A stretch of DNA of 46,594 bases from an uncultured Eubacteriales bacterium (lineage in GTDB: Bacteria; Bacillota; Clostridia; Christensenellales; Aristaeellaceae): contig CACYGY010000039.1 of NCBI GenBank assembly GCA_902774025.1, positions 1-46,594 on the forward strand, written 5' to 3'. Both the position numbers and the translations under genes were made by a program. Of the stretch, positions 1 through 8,917 are shown piece by piece. The notes below the pieces were generated by a model. It was given only the letters and a program-made list of their open reading frames with translations, did no database searches and had not been told where the DNA came from. Every line of letters starts with the position of its first letter. The stretch's first letter is position 1.

Positions 1-222
1 GATCAGATTCGGATCCGTGTAAGAGGTTCCGCTGACTGCGTTATACAGGCTCAGCGTCCAGTCCTTATGTTCCTCTGATCCGAAAATAAAACAAAACAAT
101 CTGTCACGATACTCTTCGGTCGCAACTGCCAATCTGATCATCTCCTGTCGTTCGCTGACCTGTATGACTACATTCGATATGCATCGCTCAATTCCTTCTC
201 CAGGTCTGCATTCAGGATCCAT
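1..222 (-). CDS. Rpn-family PD-(D/E)XK nuclease/transposase, N-terminal part (cut by window edge)
   Basis: The minus strand reads from an ATG at 222 (or one at 141) into a frame with RDRLFCFIFG, LSLYNAVSGTSYTDPNLI and no stop before the window edge. This is the usual start of Rpn recombination-promoting nucleases (PDDEXK_2 family), whose opening part carries an F-x-F-I-F-G element followed by an LSLYNA segment. The catalytic acids lie further on and are outside the window, so activity cannot be judged. The same N-terminus recurs at about 4357 on the same strand, so this is one of two paralogues. The 141 start matches the copy-2 start better; the 222 start adds residues with no counterpart in copy 2. 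Confidence 0.6.
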   Translation of the reverse strand, partial: MDPECRPGEGIERCISNVVIQVSERQEMIRLAVATEEYRDRLFCFIFGSEEHKDWTLSLYNAVSGTSYTDPNLI

Positions 223-803
223 GTCAGCAGGCTCTGATTAGCACCAGCCGTACACGTCCTCTGCCGGAAAGGTATGGACCGCATCCCCGGACGAAAGATT
301 CAAAACCCGGATCGGGCAGGGGAGGCGGCCCCCCCTCATCCTCTCACCCCCCCGCTCATGCGGGCCCGCAGGCGGCGGTTCCGTTCCCGGCACGAGGCAG
401 CACGTCTGGCCGGATATCGTCACGCTCAGCGATTCTGCCCTGCCTTCGGTCACTCACCTGTCCCCGGCAGGCATCCTCTCCCGGGCAGATGCATTCAACA
501 TGCCCGATTCCTGAAGGGGAAGGCTGTGTCCCTCCCGGTAATCGCCGTCACAGCGGATCATCCCCGTAATGGCTCTTCATGGCACTGCCCGGTTCCGTCT
601 TTCCGACGACGCCGGCAATAAGCGCCGGTAAAGTCCCGGGATGGATCCCATCATTCCCCGTCTGTCTCCTGTCAGGCTGCGTTTTTGCACCGGCTGGGTC
701 TGTCATGAATCCATATGCCCGTATCAGGTTTCTGACAGGCAGTGCGGGGAAAATCCCGGATACGACATCTGCGTGGAACCGCTCTCCGGATGCGGGCGGT
801 ATA

Positions 804-820
804 TTGTGATTCTGTCACAA
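804..820. promoter_or_regulatory. Candidate operator palindrome TTGTGA-N5-TCACAA (copy 1)
   Basis: TTGTGA at 804-809 and TCACAA at 815-820 form perfect six-base arms 16 bases before the ATG at 836. The corresponding site in copy 2 (5034-5050) keeps all but one base. The shape recalls Crp/Fnr-type operators, but the spacer is five bases rather than six, so the binding protein is unknown. Confidence 0.35.
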
Positions 821-835
821 TCCAAGGGAGATTCC

Positions 836-991
836 ATGGCCTTTTTCCGAAAAAACGCAGCCCCTGCAGAGGATGATGAAATCAATTTGGGAACGTATGC
901 TCATCTTCACGAAAGGGACCAGAAATACTTCGGCAAACCGGATGACGCAGGGAATGCACGAAAACCGCATCGGAGTACACAGGCGGTTTGA
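836..991 (+). CDS. Small unknown ORF (51 aa), conserved in both repeat copies
   Basis: An ATG at 836 follows a GGGAG stretch and opens a 51-codon frame starting MAFFRKNAAPAEDDE and containing YAHLHERD and GNARKPHR. The copy at 5066 keeps the same frame with no indel over 51 codons, and several differences are third-position transitions. That hints at past coding. Copy 1 stops at codon 52 while copy 2 runs to 5401. I recognise no family; the shared frame could simply reflect DNA duplication. Confidence 0.25.
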   Translation: MAFFRKNAAPAEDDEINLGTYAHLHERDQKYFGKPDDAGNARKPHRSTQAV

Positions 992-1529
992 TCGTTTCCG
1001 GGGATTCCGGAAATGGTCTCCTTCTACTTTTCATGCAGCGCCCATCATCCGGATGACTCAGAGAGCCCGGGGCCTGTGAACGCATGGTTTGAATCCCCGG
1101 GAAGGAAGGAACAGCTTCCGGAAGAGCGGATGGAGATGTGAAGAGAAAAAAATCGGCGATCAGGAACACACCGATAAGAATGGAGATTCAAATGCAGTGG
1201 GTACGTACCTGGCGATGCCAGACAGCAGATATCACCCGGCAGAAGTCTTTCTCCGTACATGCTCTCTATTTATCTTATGATGTGCAGTCAATCGTATTGA
1301 TCAGTACTGCTCCCTCCGGCGAGGGCATTTACCGGTTCCTGCGGCTGCAATGAAAGATGCACCGGAGTCATTGTTACCGATAACCGTCTCCTTGCCAATG
1401 ATATACATCGATCGGCTGCCCCGCTTGGGTTTACAGACATTCCTGCTGCTGCAGCTGACCACAGCCATGATGTTTTGCGTGCAAGCCGTCCAACGCTGTC
1501 TGCTTTTCCCGGGACAGTGATTCAGGATA

Positions 1530-2175
1530 TTATTCCCTGATCTTCCCAATCCATTCCGCGAAGTGCGGACAGCACTGTAGCATTTTGTCAATGTCGATCT
1601 TTTCAGCGATATCAATGCCCTGTTTAACTTTCCGATAGTCAGGCTTGATTTGAAGGATACGCCTGGACGGCGCTGTTTCCGGCGCTGAACTGATATCTTC
1701 CGGAGTATCAAAAGAAGCGCGAATCTCTGCGATTTTCTGAACAGCTTCGGCGTCCATGATTCCTTCAAAGGCGGTTGGTTCAGAAAACAGCAAAGCTTCG
1801 AACTCATGAACCATCAGATTGGCATGGCAGTTGGCGCTGCCGATGTCGTTGTTGATAGCAGCTTCAATTTCTGACACATGCTGACAGGTATCAGCCCGAT
1901 GAAGGTCCATACAGGGTGTATTTGTTGGCAGCATGAAATAATCCAGCATGGTTGTGATGTAAGCCTCACCATCTCTGCACAGAATACGGAGTTGTTCTGC
2001 TATTTTTACGTATGTGCTGACGCCGCCGCGTTCTATTCCACCGCCTGGGTTATCTTTTTGTCATCAATACAATCGGCACAGCATAGATTTCCTGGGGTTG
2101 AAAAAATGGAATGAGAATGTGATTGACAAACTGCTCTTCGGTTGGTCCTTCACACAGTATCTATACACGTTTCAT
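1530..2175 (-). pseudogene. DUF4276 family (Toprim-like) protein, broken
   Basis: From an ATG at 2175 the minus strand reads MKRV, stop, ILCEGPTEEQFVNHIL, then after a frame change PGGGIERGGVSTY and on through HEFEALLFSEPTAFEG to PHFAEWIGKIRE. The LCEGPTEEQF start, the HEFEALLFS block and the C-terminal CPHFAEW are the hallmarks of DUF4276, which I recall as Toprim-like. Damage: an in-frame TAG at codon 5 (probably TAT originally), and one extra A in a short A run near codon 30. The ATG overlaps the stop of the upstream ATPase (ATGA), so the two were a translationally coupled pair. The second half is an intact frame from 1949, but its N-terminal acidic motif is separated from it. Confidence 0.75.
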
Positions 2176-3276
2176 ACTGTCAATCGACCTCCAAACAGAT
2201 TCATATTCCACAGATCGCCCAGTGAATAATCTTCCTCCAGCCATGCTCCAAGCTCTTCTGCTGTCAATCTGCGGAAGGTGCTTCCCTGATTGCTGTTGTC
2301 CACCACAATAACATCTTCAGGATCGAACCAGTTCAGCAATTCCACAGACTGTGTTGAGAGGATAAGCTGCTTTTTCTGAGCAACGCTTTTGACCAGTTCT
2401 GCAAGCACTGTGATAGCAAAAGGATGTAAGCCCAATTCAGGCTCATCTACAATGATGGTGGACGGCATCAATTCTTCGGGCTGAAGCAACAGCGCAGACA
2501 TACAGATAAAACGCAGAGTACCATCGGAAAGCTGAGATGCGGTGAAGATATCGTCGCAGCCCTTTTTCTGCCATTTCAGTATAATGAATTCCCTGTTGTT
2601 TTCGTTCGGAGTCAGCACAAAGTCATCGAAGAATGGTGCGATCGTACGCACTGTTGAAACGATTTCCCTGTATTGATTGGGATAATTCTCACGCAGCCTC
2701 AGCAAAAATGCGGCAAGGTTGCCTGCATCCTGCTGGAAAACGGCGTTATTCACAACGTTGTGCTCCTGCTTCACCCTGGCAGTGCGCCCGGTATCATGGA
2801 AGTGATAGACGCGCCAGCTTTCCTTTTCAAGAATAGGCTTGATGTATTCATCCGACTGATTTGGAACTTCCCTGCGCCATAGGGATTCGCTGTGCCCTCT
2901 GCCAATATTGGATTCATTATCATAATGGTATCCATAGCATTTGAAGTATTCTTTCCGAAAGATGATCCTGCCGTCATCCGTAGGAATCAATACAAATCCA
3001 TAGGCGTTTTTTACCAAAGCAGAACTCCATTGATATTTCTTCAGTAACCTTCAAACCGTTATAGAACAGAGAAGAAACACCACTTTGCTGAGATGCAACA
3101 GCAAGATTCTGACGCAGAATGTTCTGCAGGAACCAGAAGGCTGACACAAAGTTCGACTTTCCTGCGCCGTTGCTGCCGATCAGCACATTGATGGGTTTCA
3201 ATTCAATGTTGCATTCACGGATCGATTTATATCCTTTGATGACGATCCGGGATAGTTGTCCTTCTCTGGGAGCCAT
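2172..3276 (-). pseudogene. SMC/OLD-like AAA family ATPase with one frameshift
   Basis: A GGAGG ribosome site precedes the ATG at 3276 (MAPREGQLSRIVIKG). Near the start are GYKSI and a Walker A motif IGSNGAGKS; near the end an ABC-like signature LSDGTLRF, Walker B STIIVDEPELGLHP and an STQS segment. This is the layout of overcoming-lysogenization-like AAA_15/AAA_21 ATPases, about 365 residues. The frame breaks near 3010 at FGKN: a run of six A's where five would restore FGKNAYGFVLIP. The stop overlaps the start of the DUF4276 gene. ATPase plus Toprim-like pairs are a known anti-phage architecture (for example PARIS). The frameshift separates Walker A from Walker B, so the protein is dead unless the base is a sequencing error. 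Confidence 0.8.
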
Positions 3277-3302
3277 ACCATTGTCCTCCAATTGCCTCAG
3301 TT

Positions 3303-4357
3303 TCAATCCAAATCCAATCCTGTCTGTGTCGGCGCAGCCTGCGCTCTGCTGAGTCTGATCCCATAGTACATCAGCAGGTTGCTGTCTTCCTGGATGGTTT
3401 CTTCAGGCAGGCGCTCCGCCATTTCCACGATGGCGTTATCATTCTTATCCTTCTGCGGCCTGGAAAAGCCTGCACGGGTCGCTTCACTGCGGAACACCTT
3501 CAGCTTGCCCCGGGTCGCCTGGTACTCTGCAAACTCTTTCGAGCTGCAGGCTTACATCCATCACCTGCCTGGCGGTCAGTTTCAGCCCCTTCATCATGCT
3601 TCTGATGTTTTCAGGCAGATTTGCTTCCCGGCCCTCTTCCATAAACAGCGCCATCGTTTCGGTTTCATTGTATTCCGTTAACGGCATCTTTTTCACCACC
3701 ACCCGGTTGGCCTGCAGAAACGGGCCGATCATAAAATCATCAGGCATCTCATCCGGTGCTTTGTCAATCGCCGTCCCAATTTCCATACTGCCCCGGTTTT
3801 TATGGGTCTCTGCCACAGTCCAGGTGTATTCCTCAAGGGGGTTGTATCTGTTCACCATTGCTTTTCTGTATCCTGGATTGATGTTGATCATCCGCACCCG
3901 TACCTGATATCTGATTCATTCCGCTTTTCCGCAGGGAACGCATCGGACAGATTGAGTATCATCTCTTCCAGCTTGTCCGTCATCCCATTGCAGAATGTCA
4001 CCAGCCTGGGAACGGGCAGCGGAATCAGTTTGGAACCGTACTTGTTTTTTTCCACACCAGTGGCTCACAGATGTTACTGGCATACTGCATCAGATGCAGC
4101 GGCATGTTCGGATGAAAGGACGATGGATGCTCGAAGAGATCAGGCTCATCCATGATCAGCAGCGCCACATCATCCTGCATGCCCATGTAAAGTACCTGCG
4201 CCAAAGCAGTAACCGTGATCAGATTCGGATCCGTACAGGAGGTTCCGCTGACCGCGTTATACAAGCTCAGCGCCTGGTCCTTATGATCCCCGGACCCGAA
4301 AATGAAAGAAAACAGTCTGTCACGATACGCTTCGGTCATGACTGCCAGTCTGATCAA
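3303..4357 (-). pseudogene. Rpn-family PD-(D/E)XK nuclease/transposase, multiply frameshifted
   Basis: Minus-strand frames joined in order read MIRLAVMTEAYRDRLFSF, ALAQVLYMGMQDDVALLI, FEHPSSFHPNMPLHLMQYAS, KLIPLPVPRLVTFCNG, EEMILNLSDAFPAE, then MININPGYRKAM and LTEYNETETMALFMEEGRE. This is the complete order of the Rpn/PDDEXK_2 family. Breaks lie near 4055 (an A run one base too long), near 3900, and near 3545 beside LQLERV versus SSKEFAEYQ. The usual YEHQS catalytic-region element reads FEHPSS. The last frame continues to 3303, just before the ATPase. A related N-terminus lies at the left edge of the window. Confidence 0.8.
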
Positions 4358-5386
4358 TTCCTGTCTTTCGTCGATCTGTACGATTCCATTCGATGTGCGA
4401 CGCTCAATTCCTTCTCCCGATCCTCATTCGGGATCCATGTCAGCAGGCTCTGATTTTCACCAGGCATATCACACACGTTCTCTGCCGGAAAGGCATAAGC
4501 CGCATCCCTGGCAGAAAGATTCAAATCCCGGATCGGGCAGGAGGGGCGGCGAACCTCCGTTCTCCCAACCCCCGCTCATGCGGGCCCGCAGGCGGCGGTT
4601 CCGTTCCCGGCACGAGACAGCACATCCGGCCGGATATCGTCACGCTCAGGGATTCTGCCAGGCCTTCGGTCACGCGCCTGTCCCTGGGCGGACATCCTCT
4701 TCCGGACAGATGCGCTCAATGTGCCCGATCCCTGAAGGGGAAGGCTCCGCTTCTTCCTGGAATCACTGTCACGGCGGATCACGGAAAGCCGATCCCCGAA
4801 ATGGACCTCCAGGGCATTGGCCGGTTTCGTCTTTCCGCCGCCGATGCCGCCAATACCCACCCGTAAAGTCCCGGGACGCATTCCATCGTCCCCCCCTCCT
4901 GTCAGGATGTGTTTTGCGCACCGGCAGGTTCTGTCAGGAATCCATCGGGGTTCTTATCTGAGAAACAGGAGGTGCGGAAAAATGCCTGGATACGGCATCT
5001 GCGCGGAACCGCTCTCCGGGTGGGGAGGGTATATTGTGATTCTGTCACGATCCATTGGAGATTCCATGGCCATTTTCCGAAATGCCGCAGTCCCTGCAGA
5101 AGAGGATGAAACCATTTCGGGAAGGTACGCTCATCTTCACGAAAGGGACCGGAAATGCTCCGCCGGACCGGATGTCGGAGGGAATGCACGAAAGCCGCAC
5201 CGGAGCGCACAGGCGGTCGGATCGTCCCATGGGGATTCCGGAAGATGGCCGCCTTCTGCTTTCCGTGCAGCGTCTTTTACCCGGACATGGAGCCCGGGGT
5301 CTGTGAACGCGTGGTTCAATTCTTCGGGAAAAGAAGGAACAGCTTCCGGAGGATCGAATGAATCCGTGATGAGAAAAGCATCGGCG
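4217..5386. repeat. Long diverged direct repeat, copy 2
   Basis: This is the partner of the repeat at 1-1160. It contains the Rpn copy-2 N-terminus (to about 4357) and the 0.9 kb beyond it. Shared landmarks are GATCAGATTCGGATCCGT at the start, a GCGGGCCCGCAGGCGGCGG block near 4580, and CTCATCTTCACGAAAGGGAC near 5130. Confidence 0.75.
5034..5050. promoter_or_regulatory. Candidate operator palindrome (copy 2)
   Basis: TTGTGA at 5034-5039 and TCACGA at 5045-5050 repeat the site at 804-820 with one mismatch, and sit the same distance before the ATG at 5066. Preservation while surrounding bases changed is the only evidence of function. Confidence 0.3.
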
Positions 5387-5401
5387 AAGCGTGAGCCGTG
5401 A
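5066..5401 (+). CDS. Unknown ORF (about 111 aa), copy-2 relative of the frame at 836
   Basis: This frame opens MAIFRNAAVPAEEDE and contains YAHLHERD and GNARKPHRSAQAV, aligned without gaps to the 51-codon frame of copy 1. It then continues about 60 further codons of low-complexity, Ser- and Gly-rich sequence to 5401. The ribosome site (TTGGAG) is modest. No family recognised. Only the first half has comparative support. Confidence 0.25.
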   Translation: MAIFRNAAVPAEEDETISGRYAHLHERDRKCSAGPDVGGNARKPHRSAQAVGSSHGDSGRWPPSAFRAASFTRTWSPGSVNAWFNSSGKEGTASGGSNESVMRKASAKREP

Positions 5402-5459
5402 AATGGGACGGGGACCGGGCCGGCACCGGTGAATGACAGACAAAGGTCAGGAGGAAAAG

Positions 5460-5825
5460 ATGAAGGAAGAGAACGGGGAAATGACCGCTCTGGAGGCTCT
5501 GAGTGAACTGTGCGGCGTTCCGTCAGGAAGGCGTACGACAAAGCGCGGTTCCAGGCCGGAACTGCACAGCCTCGGCAGGAAGGCGTACTTGAAGGGGCTT
5601 GAATCCGTCCTGAAAGAGAAGGGGCTGAAAAAATGCATATCGGAGAAGCTGGATGAGATTCGCATGACCTGCGGCGCCACCGGCTGCGATTTCGCCGGAT
5701 GGATCCTTGACCGGCTGACCGCAGTCGATGATCTTCTCACGGTATATGATCAGATCCGGGACGGTCAGGGTGAGGTACAGGTGAGCGAAAAGGAAGGGGA
5801 TGGGCCGGAACCGTTCAGGAAATGA
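5460..5825 (+). CDS. Hypothetical protein, 121 aa
   Basis: The ATG at 5460 follows an AGGAGG five bases upstream, much better placed than the ATG at 5433. The product starts MKEENGEMTALEALSELCGV, is charged and mostly helical in character, and has three cysteines (CGV, CISE, TCGATGCDF). There is no signal peptide or membrane segment. I recognise no family. It stands alone, about 1 kb before the helicase cluster on the same strand. Confidence 0.5.
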   Translation: MKEENGEMTALEALSELCGVPSGRRTTKRGSRPELHSLGRKAYLKGLESVLKEKGLKKCISEKLDEIRMTCGATGCDFAGWILDRLTAVDDLLTVYDQIRDGQGEVQVSEKEGDGPEPFRK

Positions 5826-6837
5826 CGGGCCTGATCAGGCATGGCTGCGTGCTTCGGTGATTCTGCTGTCTGTTCAGCGTGTATCCGATAAAGGCCGGGG
5901 ATACCGGTGCGGATAAAGCGCACAGGTGGCTCTGAAAAGGATGCCCGCTGCCGATGGTCAATTCGCGGGAAGGATTGCAGAAAACCCGTGACGCTGAGCG
6001 GAATCCATAAGGAAGCAGATCGGATCACTGAAAGGTTCCCGGGCGGGTTCCGTCCCTGTCGGCGTTTTTGAAGAGCAGAAAGACGGAATCGGCTGTTACG
6101 GTGGAGAAGATCCCTGCCTATCAGCGGGAAAGGCCTGAAGCGGTACGGGTTCGGCGGATGATCATGGTGAACGTAAACCGGTCCGGACGCTGTGAAGAAG
6201 ATCATCGGTCCATACGCAGATGAAAGGTGCTGTCCGGCATGCGAGACGGCACAGCTGCATTGTCCCGGGTCAGGGAAAGCCGATCCATGATCCGGGACAG
6301 TGCATAACGCATGGGCTTTACACCATCCCGGGCGCGGTCCCGTAGTCTGCACCGTGCCTTCAGGCTGACGGCTGCATCATTCGGACTGCCTGTGACTGCG
6401 GCGTTGCCCGCCTGACCTGTACCCGGACGCATGGCGGATACAATCGTTCCGGTGTTTCCATCACGGTTCATCCATCTGCGCGAAATCCCGGAACCGGATA
6501 TGCCGCACCGTACGGGTGCTGTCATCAGCATCAGCATCATCATTTTCTGACATGCGTGATCCGGTCCGGCAAACGCACCGAACGCTCTCCTGCAGGCCTG
6601 TGGTATTGCCTGTTCCCTTTACAGGCCACGGAATCAATCTCCTGTGAACCCTTGTGATATACCTGAAGACCGCAGCTCATCCAGAGAAGCCCGTGATAAA
6701 CGGCATTCCCGAAGCTGTGCGTGAGATCGCAGCGATGATTCGTGACGCGGTTGGAACTGAAAGCGGCGTCTTCATGATGATTTTTGATGAAGTTTCAACA
6801 GATCCGGAATGTCCGCTCAGGACAGAAGGGAGGAAAT
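5826..6837. other. Gene-poor stretch before the helicase cluster
   Basis: About 1 kb without a supportable gene. Overlapping open frames occur on both strands, but none has a good ribosome site and a recognisable product. A plus-strand frame from about 6654 (IYLKTAAHPEKPVINGIPE) runs into the helicase start and could be a short leader gene, but its start would be GTG with no clear ribosome site. Confidence 0.4.
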
Positions 6838-8916
6838 ATGACGATCGGGAATCAGGCCATATACAGGGAGGCATCCGAAATTCTGTCACAGACCTATGGC
6901 GCAGACGCCTCCTTCCGTGACGGTCAGTATGAAGCCATCGAAGCGGCCATGACAAGGCGCCGCACCCTGATTGTGCAGAGAACGGGCTGGGGCAAGAGTC
7001 TTGTTTACTTCATCTCCACCAGGATGAACAGGAATCACGGCCGAGGGATGACCATGGTGATCAGTCCGCTTCTGGTGCTCATGGACAACCAGATGGACTT
7101 TGCCCGGAAAATGGGAATCTGCTGCACCGCTCTGAACAGCCGAGTCAAAAGGAACAGTGAAGAGCGGGCGGAGATCATCCGAGACCTGAGGAATGACCGG
7201 GTGGATATGCTCTTCATCACACCGGAAACCCTGATGTCGGACGAAATCCAGGCCATCCTGCCGGAGATCCGGATCGGGCTTTTTGTCGTGGACGAAGCGC
7301 ACTGCATTTCTGACTGGGGTCATGATTTCAGGCTGGAATACGGACGTCTGGGGAGAATCATCAGCGGAATCTTTTCAAACGTGTCGGTCCTGGCCACCAC
7401 GGCAACGGCCAATGACCGTGTCGTGAACGACCTTAAGGCACAGCTGGGAGGGGACATTCATGTATCCAGGGGGCCTCTGACCCGGCCGTCCCTGCACATC
7501 CAGACCCTGAGGCTTGAAGGCAGGGCAGACCGGTATGCCTGGCTGCTGGAGAATGTGCCGAAGCTGCCCGGCACCGGCATCATCTACTGCATCACAAAGC
7601 TTGACTGTGATGTTCTCTCGGATTTCCTCAACCGGAGGGGAATCAGCGCGCGTTCATACAACGCGGGTGCCGCGGATGAGGAAAACGATGAGGCCATCCG
7701 CGCCTTTTACGAGAACCGGATAAGGGTGATTGTGGCAACCACCAAGCTTGGCATGGGCTATGACAAGGGGGATATCTCCTTTGTCATTCATTACCAGTCT
7801 CCGGCCAATATCGTCGCCTGGTATCAGCAGATCGGCCGTGCCGGCAGAAATCTGAAGGACGCCTATATCTTCCTGATGAACGGAAAGGAAGACGATGAGA
7901 TCAACCATTACTTCATCGAGACGGCCTTCCCGTCCCGGAAGGAATCCACGGAGGTGATGACGGCCATCGATCAGGGCAGCGGACTGACCAGGCCCGAACT
8001 GGAAAAAAGCATCAACGCCAGAAAAAAGCGGATCGAAAACACGCTGAATTTTCTGGAGAACGAAGGATTCATCCGGAAGGAATATGACGGGCACCGGTAT
8101 CGATATTACGCAACGCCCGCGCGGTTTACGTACAATGAAGAACATTATCAGGCTATCATGTCCATCCGCCGGCATGAACTGGAACAGATGCATCAGCTGA
8201 TCCATACACGGGAATGCCTGAGCCGCTTTGCCGTCAACGCGCTGGATGATCATACAGCGGGGGACTGCGGGAAATGCTTCAACTGCACCGGCAGGGATAT
8301 CTATCCGGATCTCAGGGTGTCCGACGCTTCCAGAAAGACCGCCGCAGCTTATCTCGCTTCGCAGAAGATGAGCATTGAGCCCAGAAAGAGGTGGCCGGAC
8401 GGAAAGACCATCAGGCCGCTCCTGATGACCGGAATCTGTCTTTCGAGATACGGAGACCCCGGTTATGGGGAAATGGTCAGAAAGGGCAAGTATCCTCCCC
8501 CCGGTGTGCCCAGGCGGTTTGACGATCAGCTGGTCACGAAGTCAGCGCTCGTTCTTGAAAAGCTGATATGGGAAAACGGCATCACGCACATCACCTTTGT
8601 CCCCTCGCTTAGAAGTGATCTGGTCAGGGATTTTGCACAGCGTCTTGCCGAGAAAACGCATCTGCAGTTTGCCGATCTTCTGGAGAAATCCGACGCGCCG
8701 CAGCAGAAGGAAATGGAAAACAGCTCCTTCCAGTGTGAGAACGCCAGGAGTTCCTTCAGGGTCCGGAATACACAGATGCCTCAGAAAACGATCCTCGTGG
8801 ATGATGTGGTGGATTCCAGGTGGACACTGACAGTGTGCGGGTTTAAAATGATGGAGTGCGGCGTTCAGGAAGTGTATCCCTTTGCGCTGGCGGACAGCAG
8901 CCATGAGGAGAATTGA
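6838..8916 (+). CDS. RecQ-family helicase with C-terminal phosphoribosyltransferase domain
   Basis: The ATG at 6838 follows GAAGGGAGGAAAT, giving 692 residues. Superfamily 2 motifs are complete: Walker A RTGWGKS (about 49-54), DEAH (about 151-154) in VVDEAHCISDWGHDFR, motif III ATTATAN, and motif VI QQIGRAGRN (about 330-338). A RecQ zinc module follows (about 460-483) ending DCGKCFNC. The last 150 residues leave the RecQ plan and hold ILVDDVVDSRWTLT, the PRPP-loop signature of type I phosphoribosyltransferases (about residue 655). It should unwind DNA 3' to 5'. What the PRTase domain does is unknown. The stop is one base before the DprA start, so the two are co-translated. Confidence 0.85.
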   Translation: MTIGNQAIYREASEILSQTYGADASFRDGQYEAIEAAMTRRRTLIVQRTGWGKSLVYFISTRMNRNHGRGMTMVISPLLVLMDNQMDFARKMGICCTALNSRVKRNSEERAEIIRDLRNDRVDMLFITPETLMSDEIQAILPEIRIGLFVVDEAHCISDWGHDFRLEYGRLGRIISGIFSNVSVLATTATANDRVVNDLKAQLGGDIHVSRGPLTRPSLHIQTLRLEGRADRYAWLLENVPKLPGTGIIYCITKLDCDVLSDFLNRRGISARSYNAGAADEENDEAIRAFYENRIRVIVATTKLGMGYDKGDISFVIHYQSPANIVAWYQQIGRAGRNLKDAYIFLMNGKEDDEINHYFIETAFPSRKESTEVMTAIDQGSGLTRPELEKSINARKKRIENTLNFLENEGFIRKEYDGHRYRYYATPARFTYNEEHYQAIMSIRRHELEQMHQLIHTRECLSRFAVNALDDHTAGDCGKCFNCTGRDIYPDLRVSDASRKTAAAYLASQKMSIEPRKRWPDGKTIRPLLMTGICLSRYGDPGYGEMVRKGKYPPPGVPRRFDDQLVTKSALVLEKLIWENGITHITFVPSLRSDLVRDFAQRLAEKTHLQFADLLEKSDAPQQKEMENSSFQCENARSSFRVRNTQMPQKTILVDDVVDSRWTLTVCGFKMMECGVQEVYPFALADSSHEEN

Positions 8917-8917
8917 T

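Larger units (their letters stand above)
1..1160. repeat. Long diverged direct repeat, copy 1
   Basis: Bases 1 to about 1160 match about 4217 to 5386 in the same order and orientation, with scattered substitutions and small indels. Both copies hold the start of an Rpn-family gene on the minus strand, a GC-rich upstream block, a TTGTGA/TCAC palindrome and a short plus-strand frame opening MAxFR. It is a segmental duplication of a gene start plus its long 5' region, old enough to have diverged clearly. Confidence 0.75.
223..1529. other. Gene-poor stretch upstream of Rpn copy 1
   Basis: No convincing full-length gene is visible. Up to about 1160 it belongs to the long direct repeat. It includes a palindrome at 804-820 and a 51-codon plus-strand frame at 836-991. 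From 1160 to 1529 I see only unassignable sequence downstream of the DUF4276 remnant. Confidence 0.5.
4471..5459. other. Gene-poor stretch upstream of Rpn copy 2
   Basis: Most of this block is the second repeat copy. Besides the palindrome at 5034-5050 and the short frame from 5066, I see no supportable gene. Many long open frames here run on both strands at once, as expected by chance in GC-rich DNA. Confidence 0.5.
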
